Of a DNA stretch of 64,000 nucleotides, positions 16,598 through 24,547 are shown piece after piece. Position 1 is the first letter of the stretch. Every line of letters starts with the position of its first letter. The notes under the pieces were generated by a model, which did not search any database, was not told the DNA's origin, and worked only from the letters and a program-made list of their open reading frames with translations. The stretch lies in NCBI RefSeq assembly GCF_052072235.1, contig NZ_CM125436.1, forward strand, positions 1,854,001 to 1,918,000, in the 5' to 3' direction. The position numbers and the translations under genes are program-made. The stretch comes from Brevibacillus_D fluminis_A (lineage in GTDB: Bacteria; Bacillota; Bacilli; Brevibacillales; Brevibacillaceae).

Positions 16598-16634
16598 ATA
16601 GGGAAATGTCTTGTACTTGAAAGGAGGAACACGC

Positions 16635-18563
16635 GTGTCGCCACAGAATGATTTGCTGTCGTATACGTTCAAGGAGACGATCTTCCTCACTGCTGAGAAG
16701 GCAGGCATAAAATCGTTGACCGAGCTGGAACTGGAGCCGAATGTCGAAATCATCGAAAATGAAGCAGGTGTATCCATTACAGGGTACTTGCTGCTTACTG
16801 CCAAATATGATCCGATCGATGAAGCGGAGGAAGAGCGTGATTCAGGGGAGGGAACCAAATCGCTTGTCGAGGCGATGAAGTTCACCCCATTTCGCTTGGA
16901 ACAAGGTGAGTCCACGGATTACCTGTATTCGCAAGAGCAGGACTTCACTCACCGTATCCCCGTCAACATTTCGATCCCCCGCTCCGATATCGGCGAAAAA
17001 ACGGACATTGGGGCGATTGTCAATTCCATCGACTATGAGCTGTTGGGCACGAACCAAGTGACGGTGCAGGCTGAGCTGCAAATAACCGGTCTCTCCTTGC
17101 AAGAGCAGGCATGGGATGCGGTTGAAACGGACGAATCAGCCAGCTATCCGCCGCCGTTTGGATACGCCAATCAGTACGAGGACCAGGCAGAAGGGTCCGG
17201 GGAAAACTGGGAGTTCGTGCATACAGCAGAGGCGGAACAAGACGAGGCGCAGCCATTTCCGCCGTACGATCCTTACCACCAATCGCACCCGCCATACACG
17301 CAGTACGAACCGACGTCGCTCGACGAGATCGAACGGAAGCTGGATGCGCTGGAACAGGAGATCGCTTTCCAGAACCAAATGGAGCAGCAGTCGTCTTTTC
17401 AGCCTTTTGGCAACCAGGATGAACAACGTGCGGTAACGCCGCCTTTTCCGCCCTATCTCCCGTACAATGCAAACTATACGTACCCGCAGTCACCACAGTC
17501 GCCACAGTCACCCGCTCAGTCTCCGCACGCTTTCCAGTTTTACCAGCCGCCTTCATCGGATGTTTTGGCGCAAAACTGGCAGCAGCTTCAGGAGTCGGCC
17601 GAACATTCGGCAGAAGAGGGTGAGGAGCAATCCGCAGAGCATTCCGTTCCGCTTCAGTTCGGGGATATTTCATTCACGACGCGGGAGGAGCCGGAGCGTT
17701 CCATTGAGTTTGGCGAAAGCAAGCAGTTCGATTCCCCCCATCTGCAATCGGTGGCGGAAGGAATGCCGCTCGATTCGGCGCAGCCGTTCACGATCAGCCT
17801 GGGTTCAGGGCCCGCTTCTGCAAAAGAATCGACAGCATTCCCGTCAGCAGCGATTCAGCACAAACAGGCGATCACGGAAGTCGAGCTGACCGAATCAGCG
17901 ATCAAGGAAGTCGAGTTGAGGGAATCAGCGCAAAACGGGCAGCCGAACGATGTCAGCTACCAGTCAGACCTCAAATTGCAGGCGGAGGCGATTCCGCTGC
18001 ATGATTCCGCATTGCACACCGATGTTCGCAATGGCGGGCATGTGGAGGAAGAGGCGGAGCTTTCGATTCATCCCGAAGGGAACGCGGTCGCTGCAGAGGA
18101 GGCCCAGCCGGTTGCCGCCGAGCTGGAAAGCGCGTCGCTGGGTGCGGAAAGCGTGCTGGCGGAAGCGCAGGACCAGACCGCTGATAATAAAGAAGTCAAA
18201 ATCGCCATCAGCACCAAAGCAGCGCCTGAAAAGGATGAATCCGTCAATCTGACCAACCTCTTCACGACGCGCAGAGACGTGGGGGGAAAAGGGAACGACG
18301 TGGAGTCTGCGTCATCCAGTGCCCGAGGAGCACAGGCTGCGCAGGAATCGAGCCGTTCGTCACTGGAGTTGTTCAGCAGTTTGAGCACGTTTGCCCAGGG
18401 CCAATCGGAAAATTTCAGCAAAATGCGGATGTGCATCATCCAGCGGAATGAAACGCTCGAAGGGATCGCGGCGCGTTACTCGGTGTCCATGAGCAAATTG
18501 ATGGAGGTAAACCGGCTCCCCTCCGACCGGATTGCAGCAGGCCAGATTTTGTATATCCCCTAG
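16635..18563 (+). CDS. spoVID: Stage VI sporulation protein D, spore coat assembly
   Basis: 642-residue coat morphogenetic protein. The N-terminal domain (LLSYTFKETIFLTAEKAG, then about 160 residues ending near LQITGLSLQE) and the C-terminal LysM domain (residues about 598-642, CIIQRNETLEGIAARYSVS) are the two ends expected for SpoVID. Between them lies a long, acidic, low-complexity linker rich in Glu, Gln, Ser and Pro, including PQSPQSPQSPAQSP and two near repeats of EVELxESA. In B. subtilis SpoVID encases the spore and recruits coat proteins, with the LysM domain contacting the peptidoglycan side. GTG start at 16635 behind AAAGGAGGAACAC. First of three coat genes. Confidence 0.92.
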   Translation: MSPQNDLLSYTFKETIFLTAEKAGIKSLTELELEPNVEIIENEAGVSITGYLLLTAKYDPIDEAEEERDSGEGTKSLVEAMKFTPFRLEQGESTDYLYSQEQDFTHRIPVNISIPRSDIGEKTDIGAIVNSIDYELLGTNQVTVQAELQITGLSLQEQAWDAVETDESASYPPPFGYANQYEDQAEGSGENWEFVHTAEAEQDEAQPFPPYDPYHQSHPPYTQYEPTSLDEIERKLDALEQEIAFQNQMEQQSSFQPFGNQDEQRAVTPPFPPYLPYNANYTYPQSPQSPQSPAQSPHAFQFYQPPSSDVLAQNWQQLQESAEHSAEEGEEQSAEHSVPLQFGDISFTTREEPERSIEFGESKQFDSPHLQSVAEGMPLDSAQPFTISLGSGPASAKESTAFPSAAIQHKQAITEVELTESAIKEVELRESAQNGQPNDVSYQSDLKLQAEAIPLHDSALHTDVRNGGHVEEEAELSIHPEGNAVAAEEAQPVAAELESASLGAESVLAEAQDQTADNKEVKIAISTKAAPEKDESVNLTNLFTTRRDVGGKGNDVESASSSARGAQAAQESSRSSLELFSSLSTFAQGQSENFSKMRMCIIQRNETLEGIAARYSVSMSKLMEVNRLPSDRIAAGQILYIP

Positions 18564-18584
18564 AGAGGAAGGAGTGAGGGGACA

Positions 18585-19583
18585 GTGGCGCGTGAAAAGC
18601 TTGACTTGAAACAGGTGTATCAGCGGTATAAGGTCAGGGTCATCCATATGACACCGAAAAAAGATTATTACCTGCTAGAGACGAATCGCGGGCCAAAGGA
18701 ATTGCGGGTGTGGCCGCGCGTCGACGTGATGCGATGGTCGTTCGCCTGGCGCGAACAGTTGGCGCGGCACGGCGTGCGGGATGTTGAGCGGTTCATCCGG
18801 ACGCGCGATGCCAAACCGTACGTCGTCCTGGCCAAAAAAGGCTTCACGCTGACCGACCATGTGCCGCAAGCGGAGACGCTTTTGCCTGACTCCTCCCAGT
18901 CCGCTCATTGCGGCAGCGTCGTGGCGGCCATGCATAAGGCGCAGCAGGCAGATTCCTTTTTCACCTCCGAGGAAGTCTTGAAAAAGGAGCAGCTGCTGAT
19001 CGCAGAAGAAGTGAAGCGTGCCCGCGAGACCTTTGCCCAATTTGAAGAAGGAAAAGACGACTGGTCGGAGGCGGATGCATGGGTCGCCAGCCAATTTCCC
19101 CCCCTGCTCGAACGGATGGAACGGAGTGCAGAGCTGCTGCAAGCCGTGTCTGCAGACGAGGATTGGCTGAGCGTCTCCCATCGTGAATTGACGAGTCACA
19201 ACTGGGGCATGCAGGATGGACGCCTGATCTTGCGCGGATTTTACCGCCCGGTCTTATCGGTTCAGCATCGGGACACCGCCGGCTTTTTGCGGGAAGTGAT
19301 CATGCAGGATGCCGAGTCTGCGAAAGTCCAGTCGTTTCTGGACGGCTATGAAGAGACGAAGCCGCTAACGTATGGCGAGTATCAGATGCTGCTCGCGTTT
19401 ATGGCTTTTCCGGAAGAGACGTGGAAAAGTATGGAATCGTATGTGACGCAAGTGCCCAGCGAACGCGAGAAGGCGGGAACCAGCGAGGTTGAAGCGGCCA
19501 TCCGGCGGCAGGAACAGGTGGATGCGCTGCTTTTGGAAGTGGCCGAACGCGCGGAGCGCACAAGGAGCGAGAGGCTGTCATGA
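18585..19583 (+). CDS. CotS/YsxE-family kinase-like spore coat protein (first copy)
   Basis: 332 residues, GTG start behind GGAAGGAGTGAGGGGACA. The order N-terminal small lobe (VIHMTPKKDYYLLETNRGPKEL), helical middle and a late SHRELTSHNWG motif around residue 205 in the place of the kinase catalytic loop follows the aminoglycoside-phosphotransferase-like CotS group. The loop here reads HRELTSHN rather than the canonical HxDxxxxN, so catalysis may be lost or altered. It sits 21 bases after spoVID and overlaps the next CotS-like gene by four bases. Role in the coat is by analogy. Confidence 0.75.
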   Translation: MAREKLDLKQVYQRYKVRVIHMTPKKDYYLLETNRGPKELRVWPRVDVMRWSFAWREQLARHGVRDVERFIRTRDAKPYVVLAKKGFTLTDHVPQAETLLPDSSQSAHCGSVVAAMHKAQQADSFFTSEEVLKKEQLLIAEEVKRARETFAQFEEGKDDWSEADAWVASQFPPLLERMERSAELLQAVSADEDWLSVSHRELTSHNWGMQDGRLILRGFYRPVLSVQHRDTAGFLREVIMQDAESAKVQSFLDGYEETKPLTYGEYQMLLAFMAFPEETWKSMESYVTQVPSEREKAGTSEVEAAIRRQEQVDALLLEVAERAERTRSERLS

Positions 19584-20581
19584 GCCGGTTTGAGGATATC
19601 TACCCGCTGTTTCATGAATACGACATGTTCGCCCAAACAATCGAGTTGCTCAAGGCACCAAACGTATACAAGGTAATGACGCCATACGGTTCCTTTGTCT
19701 GCAAGCGAACACCCGTCAAGACGGGAAAAATTCAGTTTTTGGGTGGTGTCCTGCGGAATTTGCAGAACCGGGGGTGGGAAGGGGCCGTTCCGTTCACGTA
19801 CACGAAATACGACGAGCCGTATGTAGAGGCGGGCAACCAACTTTATTATCTTTCACAGTGGCAGTCTCCTGCCCCAGGGGAGGAGCTGCCCGACCAAGAC
19901 TGGGCGGAAGCGTTGGTCCAGCGGTTGGCAGAACTGCATCATCTGACGCAAAATTACCGATTTGATGATACGAAGCAAATTGAGCCGCTGGTTAAATCGC
20001 TTTTGGCCAGATGGCAGCTATGGCTGGATCAGCTGGAGCTGTTCGCGACAGCTGCCCAGCAGCGGACGTATCCGTCGCCAGTTGATGTTGTGTTTCTGGC
20101 CAATCATTTCTTTATTGCCGAGCGGGCGCAGACCGCGATTCAACTGCTGGGGGAATGGCAAGAGAAAAACCGGGCGCATTCTCATTTCCGCTTGTCCATC
20201 ATACACGGGTTCCCCCATCCGGCCCATTTGGTCACAGACCACGCGGGGCAGGCGAGGCTGATTAATTTCGACCGGGCGCAGTTTGATACCCCTGTCCGCG
20301 ATTTGGCCCTGTTTTATCGCACCTATTTCCATTTTGGAGGAGAGGATGAAGGGGCTGACCATTTGCTCGCATCCTACCAAAACATCTTTCCGCTGCGGCC
20401 CGACGAGATCCGCTTGCTAGAAGCGTTCCTCCATTATCCGGAGCGAATCATGCGGGATTTGGACCAGTATTACAACAAAAAGCAGAACTGGAGCGAGCTG
20501 CAAGCTGTCAAGCGCGTTGAAAAGGACATTGACAGATTGTACCGTCTCAGTCGATGGACCGAACGCGCATTCACTCGTTAA
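19580..20581 (+). CDS. ysxE: CotS/YsxE-family kinase-like spore coat protein (second copy)
   Basis: 333 residues, overlapping the previous stop (ATGA). A second CotS-like protein: small-lobe strands NVYKVMTPYGSFVCKRTP, a catalytic-loop counterpart IIHGFPHPAHL near residue 210 and NFDRAQFDTPVRDLALFYRT, equivalent to the metal-binding loop of choline/aminoglycoside kinases. The usual catalytic Asp of HxD is replaced (IHGFP), again suggesting an inactive or divergent kinase. Position after spoVID matches B. subtilis ysxE; which of the two tandem genes is the true orthologue is uncertain. Followed by a terminator. Confidence 0.75.
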   Translation: MSRFEDIYPLFHEYDMFAQTIELLKAPNVYKVMTPYGSFVCKRTPVKTGKIQFLGGVLRNLQNRGWEGAVPFTYTKYDEPYVEAGNQLYYLSQWQSPAPGEELPDQDWAEALVQRLAELHHLTQNYRFDDTKQIEPLVKSLLARWQLWLDQLELFATAAQQRTYPSPVDVVFLANHFFIAERAQTAIQLLGEWQEKNRAHSHFRLSIIHGFPHPAHLVTDHAGQARLINFDRAQFDTPVRDLALFYRTYFHFGGEDEGADHLLASYQNIFPLRPDEIRLLEAFLHYPERIMRDLDQYYNKKQNWSELQAVKRVEKDIDRLYRLSRWTERAFTR

Positions 20582-20582
20582 A

Positions 20583-20619
20583 CGGCGTCTCCATGCAAAG
20601 AGACGCTGTTTTGCTTTTT
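20583..20619 (+). terminator. Terminator of the spoVID operon
   Basis: GCGTCTC (20585-20591) pairs with GAGACGC (20600-20606), followed by TGTTTTGCTTTTTC. The T tail is good in the plus direction. Confidence 0.8.
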
Positions 20620-20635
20620 CTCTTTCTTTTGACTG

Positions 20636-20818
20636 TTAAATCCAATCGAGAGAGATGGCGACATACGTAATGGCAAAAAGACCCAGAATGATCACATCGA
20701 AAGTCGAGGGGAGAATCAGGCAGCGGACAAATTGAAAAATGATCAAAGGGAGCAGCACCTGTTTGCAGGCATATTTGAATCGAAGATAGATGGGGTTGTA
20801 CTTCCATCGCGGATTCAT
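20636..20818 (-). CDS. Small hypothetical membrane protein
   Basis: 60-residue protein on the minus strand. A basic N terminus (MNPRWKYNPIYLRFKYACKQ) precedes two hydrophobic stretches (LLPLIIFQFVRCLILP and VIILGLFAITYVAISLDWI). An AGGTGA ribosome site five bases before the ATG at 20818 supports translation; a GTG nine bases further upstream is less likely. It converges on ysxE and is divergent from the phosphatase gene. Family not recognised. Confidence 0.55.
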   Translation of the reverse strand: MNPRWKYNPIYLRFKYACKQVLLPLIIFQFVRCLILPSTFDVIILGLFAITYVAISLDWI

Positions 20819-20938
20819 GGCAATCACCTCATCATATCGTATGCAGAAAAATGCGTTTCAGTGCGGTTCGTGGATTTTTTTCGCCGGGACGTTGGGAAAG
20901 GGGTTTGACGTTTGCTGGAAAATAAATAATAGGTCCTA

Positions 20939-20968
20939 TGTGTTTTCCCGGTCAGAATATAGTACAAT
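20939..20968 (+). promoter_or_regulatory. Weak promoter candidate for the phosphatase gene
   Basis: TGTGTT, 18 bases, TACAAT. A short perfect hairpin (AGGCTT-ACG-AAGCCT, 21003-21017) lies in the leader just before the ribosome site at 21021-21029 and could modulate translation. Confidence 0.3.
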
Positions 20969-21037
20969 TTTCATGGATAGCGATACGCTTTTCTCTTGCA
21001 TAAGGCTTACGAAGCCTATTTCGAAGGAGACACATCG

Positions 21038-23158
21038 ATGATCGGGGCATACATCTTGTATTTAGTGAGCTTGGTACTGGCTATTTTGCTTTTGCTCTCC
21101 TCTCATCATCTTACCACCTACAAAAGATGGTTTGATCCCGCCTTTTTGCTGGGACTCGCCCTGTTTACATGGGGCATCGGTCATTTATTTATCCATCATG
21201 ACAATTTCTATTTCCAAGTCATTGCCCAGCCGTTCACGTTTTTCTTTTATGTGTTTCTTCTGCTAATGTTTCAGACTTTTCCATTATTGCCCAATCTTTA
21301 TTTTGAACGCTGGAAAAAATTGCTTGATTTGTTTGTTTTGCTCCTGCTATACGGCACCGTCGAGCTTACCACATGGTACTACCCGTCGTTAGAAGAACAG
21401 CTGCGCATTCTCCTGCAGGTGCATACCGGCATTTTTGTGCTGGGTATCGGCTGTGTCGTGCTGTTCTCGAATCGGCACGGCAAACTGTGGGAGCGAGCCA
21501 ATTGGCTGATCCTCGGGACACTCGTGTTTCTCGGCGTGCAGACGATCTATTCGGACAAGTATGTTACGGTGGCGGGTGTGCTCACGATGGTCAGCTTTGC
21601 CATGATTATCGCCGGCTACAAGAGCGCCCATACGGAAAAAATTCAGGTCGCTGTCATGGATGAGTATTTTTACTACCATGAGCGGATGCAATTTTTGCTG
21701 CGTGAAGAAAACATGAATCGTCTGCTTGTCGGGACCAGTCTGTTTTGCCTTGTGTTGGCGATGAAAAAGCTTCCGTCCGTCTATCTCATCGGGATGGCTC
21801 TGGTCACGATCATTTTGTGCGTGCGTCTGATCATTTCCCGCCGGCTCAATCAGGTGGAGATCAAGGAAATCTTTGAAATCTCGCGCAATCTGGAGAAACG
21901 CTTTGAGGTTCACGTCAAGGAAATTACCGCAAAAAATGAAGAGCTGACATGGTTTCTCGATATCAAGCAGCGGTATGAAACGCTGCTGGTTGAAACGAAT
22001 GCCCAAAGCATGAAAGAAGTCAATTATGAGAATGTTCATCAGTTTATCGGGGAAATTGTCCAAAAATGGTACAGGACGATGAACTCGCTCCGCTATTTGC
22101 ACGTTGCCTTGCAAACGGCAGAAGGCGAGGTCACCTATCAGATCGCATACGGGCAGCGCCAGCCAGACAAAGACCTTTTCAAGATTGAGATCGAAACATC
22201 GTTTGCCCATACCACAGGAGTCGTGATCGCAGAAGCGATATCCGCGAGCGAACAGATCGAGGAAGAGGAGCTGCAGCAGTCTTTTCTCCGCCTCCTGGTG
22301 ATTCATGTGCGCGGTTTGCTCGACCGTTGCCTGCAAAACCAGCAATCGCTGGAGCTGCGCCTGGTCGAGCAGGAAATGGAGTTCGCGGCCAAAATCCAGT
22401 TTTCCCTGATTCCGAAGGAACGTTTGATAATGGACGATGTACAGGCGAAAGTGGTCTATCTCCCCGCCGCTTATGTCGGTGGAGACTATGTCGACTTCAT
22501 CCAGATGGACTCCCGCTACAGCTGCTTTCTGGTAGCGGACATCTCGGGGCACGGGATACCGGCCAGTTTGTTGACGACGGGCTTGCGCAACTCCTTTCGA
22601 GCGGTGCTGCAAACGTGTCGGATGCCGAACGAGATTTTGGGGCGGCTCAACTATCTCATGTATGACGATTTGAGCAAAACCCGCTCCTTTATCACGATGA
22701 TCGTCGCTGTCTACGATGCGCAGCAAAAGACGCTGTGGACAAGCAGAGCGGGGCATCCGGAGCCGTATTATTTTTCTGCGTCCAAAACGCAGATTCTCCC
22801 CTGCTCAAACGGGATGGGGCTCGGCTTTAACAAGTTCGCGGTCTATCCGCAGGATGAGTGGAAGGTCGAGGAAGACTTCATGCTTTTGCTGTACACGGAC
22901 GGCCTGATCAATCTCGGGGAAGATGACCGCGTGATGTATAACGACCGCTGGCTGTCGACGCTTGCGGATACGTATGCGGATACGGAGCGGGACGGACAAG
23001 ATCGGATAGAAGCCATCGAGCAAAAAATTTGGACGGTTGCCCGCAAGATGCAGCAGGATGACGACATATCCATCCTCATCATGGATTTCAAGACAACAGC
23101 AGATCGAAATCGGGACGAACCGATTGGGGGCAAGTTCCATTTTCAAGGAAAACGTTGA
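21038..23158 (+). CDS. Membrane-bound PP2C-type serine phosphatase with multispanning N terminus (RsbU/SpoIIE-like)
   Basis: 706 residues. Residues 1 to about 265 contain roughly eight or nine hydrophobic segments. A linker helix (NQVEIKEIFEISRNLEKRFE) and a GAF-like region (about 330-445) follow. A coiled stretch leads into a PP2C/SpoIIE catalytic domain from about residue 465. Metal-binding motifs are present: GGDYVDF, VADISGHGIPASLL and late LLLYTDGLINLGE and DDISILIMDF. The start ATG follows CGAAGGAGACACATCG; an upstream TTG is disregarded. With the next two genes it forms a partner-switching set: this enzyme would dephosphorylate the STAS antagonist when the membrane part senses its cue. 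It is not SpoIIE itself, judging from order and length. Target sigma factor unknown. Confidence 0.85.
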   Translation: MIGAYILYLVSLVLAILLLLSSHHLTTYKRWFDPAFLLGLALFTWGIGHLFIHHDNFYFQVIAQPFTFFFYVFLLLMFQTFPLLPNLYFERWKKLLDLFVLLLLYGTVELTTWYYPSLEEQLRILLQVHTGIFVLGIGCVVLFSNRHGKLWERANWLILGTLVFLGVQTIYSDKYVTVAGVLTMVSFAMIIAGYKSAHTEKIQVAVMDEYFYYHERMQFLLREENMNRLLVGTSLFCLVLAMKKLPSVYLIGMALVTIILCVRLIISRRLNQVEIKEIFEISRNLEKRFEVHVKEITAKNEELTWFLDIKQRYETLLVETNAQSMKEVNYENVHQFIGEIVQKWYRTMNSLRYLHVALQTAEGEVTYQIAYGQRQPDKDLFKIEIETSFAHTTGVVIAEAISASEQIEEEELQQSFLRLLVIHVRGLLDRCLQNQQSLELRLVEQEMEFAAKIQFSLIPKERLIMDDVQAKVVYLPAAYVGGDYVDFIQMDSRYSCFLVADISGHGIPASLLTTGLRNSFRAVLQTCRMPNEILGRLNYLMYDDLSKTRSFITMIVAVYDAQQKTLWTSRAGHPEPYYFSASKTQILPCSNGMGLGFNKFAVYPQDEWKVEEDFMLLLYTDGLINLGEDDRVMYNDRWLSTLADTYADTERDGQDRIEAIEQKIWTVARKMQQDDDISILIMDFKTTADRNRDEPIGGKFHFQGKR

Positions 23159-23175
23159 GCTCGGGGGTGGAAATC

Positions 23176-23730
23176 GTGAAACGTGCAGGAGGGGAAACAG
23201 CTGAGACCTGGCATGCGTTTCGCCAGCTATTGGCTGAGCAGACACAAGGAAAGCTGATTCTGTTGACAGGGGAAGAAGCGGTGCGGATGATCGGCGAGAA
23301 CGAACCGGTGCTCACGTATCACATCAACTCGCCGGACGATCTGGCACCGATGCGCCATGCCATCCGTATATACATAGAGGGCTTGTGCTTGCCGTCCAAG
23401 CGACTGTTCCACTATTTGGTCGCAGTGAATGAAGCGGCAACCAATGCGTTGCTGTATGGGAAAAACGTCAGCGTCCGGATCTTGCCGATGAAAGAGGAAC
23501 CGTTCTGCCGGATTGCGGTGTGCGATTGCGGAGAGGGCATTTCGCTCAGCGAACTCCCCAAAGCCGTGTTGCTCCGCGGTTATTCCAAGCGCAATACGCT
23601 CGGGGTAGGATTTCCCGTGATGCTTCATTACACAGATCGGCTGTGGTTGTCCACCTCGCAAAACGGAACCGTGCTGATGCTTGATTTGGCTGTGGATTTG
23701 CCTGCAGCGCGAAAAGTAAAAATGCAATAG
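23176..23730 (+). CDS. RsbW/SpoIIAB-like anti-sigma serine kinase
   Basis: About 184 residues with a GHKL/HATPase fold: the N box is VNEAATNALLYGK, the G1 box CDCGEGIS, and a G2-like stretch GVGFPVMLHYTDRL. This is the protein-kinase/anti-sigma class that phosphorylates a STAS antagonist. A roughly 50-residue N-terminal extension precedes the ATPase part. The start is uncertain: a TTG at 23155 overlaps the previous stop, but GTG 23176 is better spaced from GGGGGTGGAAATC. No sigma factor gene adjoins, so the client is elsewhere, or the kinase controls a non-sigma partner. Confidence 0.82.
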   Translation: MKRAGGETAETWHAFRQLLAEQTQGKLILLTGEEAVRMIGENEPVLTYHINSPDDLAPMRHAIRIYIEGLCLPSKRLFHYLVAVNEAATNALLYGKNVSVRILPMKEEPFCRIAVCDCGEGISLSELPKAVLLRGYSKRNTLGVGFPVMLHYTDRLWLSTSQNGTVLMLDLAVDLPAARKVKMQ

Positions 23731-23743
23731 CGGCAATTTTTAG

Positions 23744-23769
23744 GTTTAACGGTTCCAAATAGAGGGAAC
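23744..23769 (+). promoter_or_regulatory. Possible SigB/SigF-class promoter before the STAS gene
   Basis: GTTTAA (23744-23749), 14 bases, GGGAAC (23764-23769) resembles the SigB-group pattern (GTTTAA, 12-15 bases, GGGWAW). It lies in the 130-base gap between the kinase and antagonist genes. If real, the antagonist would be under feedback from the sigma factor it releases. Confidence 0.4.
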
Positions 23770-23862
23770 GAAACGGTGTAAGCGAAAGCAACACAGTGAG
23801 GGACCCCTGTGGAATCACGTTTTGTAACGGACGATGAAAAGGGTGAAAGGAGATACAGATGC

Positions 23863-24186
23863 ATGGCGTATCGTGTGAATGAAGTAGCACAACATGTGAC
23901 GATTTATTTAGAAGGCGAACTGGATATGTCCGTAGGTGAAAAGGTTGGTCAATTCATCCTCCATTATGGAGAAAAATATCCGAGTGTGACGCTGGATTTC
24001 ACTGATGTGACGTTTGTTGATTCATCGGGGATCGGCAGCTTGTTTTATACGACAAAAGATTTGCTCGCGCAGGACAAGCAAATCGAGATTGTCAATGTGC
24101 AGGAGGATATTTATGATGTTCTCTGCGTGATCGGTTTTGTCGAAGCATTGGGCGTTTCCATCAAACAAGTGGAACCGAAGGTCTAA
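23863..24186 (+). CDS. STAS-domain anti-sigma factor antagonist (RsbV/SpoIIAA-like)
   Basis: 107-residue single STAS domain. The phosphorylatable serine is in the expected loop, VTFVDSSGIGSLF around residue 55, and the N-terminal strand VTIYLEGELDMSVGEKVG is typical. It should bind the RsbW-like kinase when unphosphorylated and release that kinase's client. The start is placed at 23863, ten bases after AAGGAG; a GTG at 23809 would add 18 residues without a ribosome site. It is the third member of the partner-switching module and ends just before the valS leader promoter. Confidence 0.88.
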   Translation: MAYRVNEVAQHVTIYLEGELDMSVGEKVGQFILHYGEKYPSVTLDFTDVTFVDSSGIGSLFYTTKDLLAQDKQIEIVNVQEDIYDVLCVIGFVEALGVSIKQVEPKV

Positions 24187-24189
24187 GGT

Positions 24190-24219
24190 TTGACGCAATC
24201 GGACACAATTGTATATAAT
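24190..24219 (+). promoter_or_regulatory. SigA promoter of the valS T-box transcript
   Basis: TTGACG (24190-24195), 18-base spacer and TATAAT (24214-24219). Strong match; the transcript would begin near 24226 at the start of the T-box leader. Confidence 0.8.
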
Positions 24220-24225
24220 GGTAGA

Positions 24226-24520
24226 GCAATGCTCACGATGTAAACGAAGAAATACGATGAACGGGAAGAGTAAACATCCGTCGCCTTGGCAGAGAGGGAG
24301 AATCCATAAGCTGCGAGATTCTCTAAGGCCGACCATGTTGAAGGTCGCCCGTGAGTTAATCAGGTGAACCTGCTGTACAGTGAAGTAGCCTGATTCGGCG
24401 TTTGACCCGTTACGTCAAGCTAAGTGAACGTCACCGCAATCGTTGTGTCATGCGGGGCGTTAACAAAGGTGGTACCGCGAAAACAACTCCTTTCGTCCTT
24501 TGGATCGAGAGGGGTTTTTT
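24226..24520 (+). ncRNA. T-box riboswitch leader of valS
   Basis: The leader contains the conserved T-box sequence AAAGGTGGTACCGCG at 24467-24481, which pairs with the tRNA acceptor end. Stem I elements include GCAGAGAGGGA around 24289-24299. A terminator follows: CCTTTCG near 24490 pairs with CGAGAGG near 24507, then a seven-T run. The triplet GTC at 24344-24346, after GAAG, is a plausible valine specifier, though its place in Stem I was judged by eye only. Uncharged tRNA-Val would stabilise the antiterminator and switch valS on. Confidence 0.93.
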
Positions 24521-24547
24521 TATTTCAGTTTTCAGGAGGAAATGCAC

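Noticed and set aside
17020..17673. Several frames in both strands inside spoVID
   Set aside because: Low-complexity linker generates open frames; only the SpoVID frame has domains at both ends.
21038..23158. SpoIIE itself
   Set aside because: The catalytic domain is related, but the protein is shorter than SpoIIE, has a GAF-like linker and sits with an RsbW/RsbV-like pair instead of the usual spoIIE context.
24484..24520. Independent terminator of the STAS gene
   Set aside because: It is the regulated terminator of the T-box leader, which has its own promoter downstream of the STAS stop.
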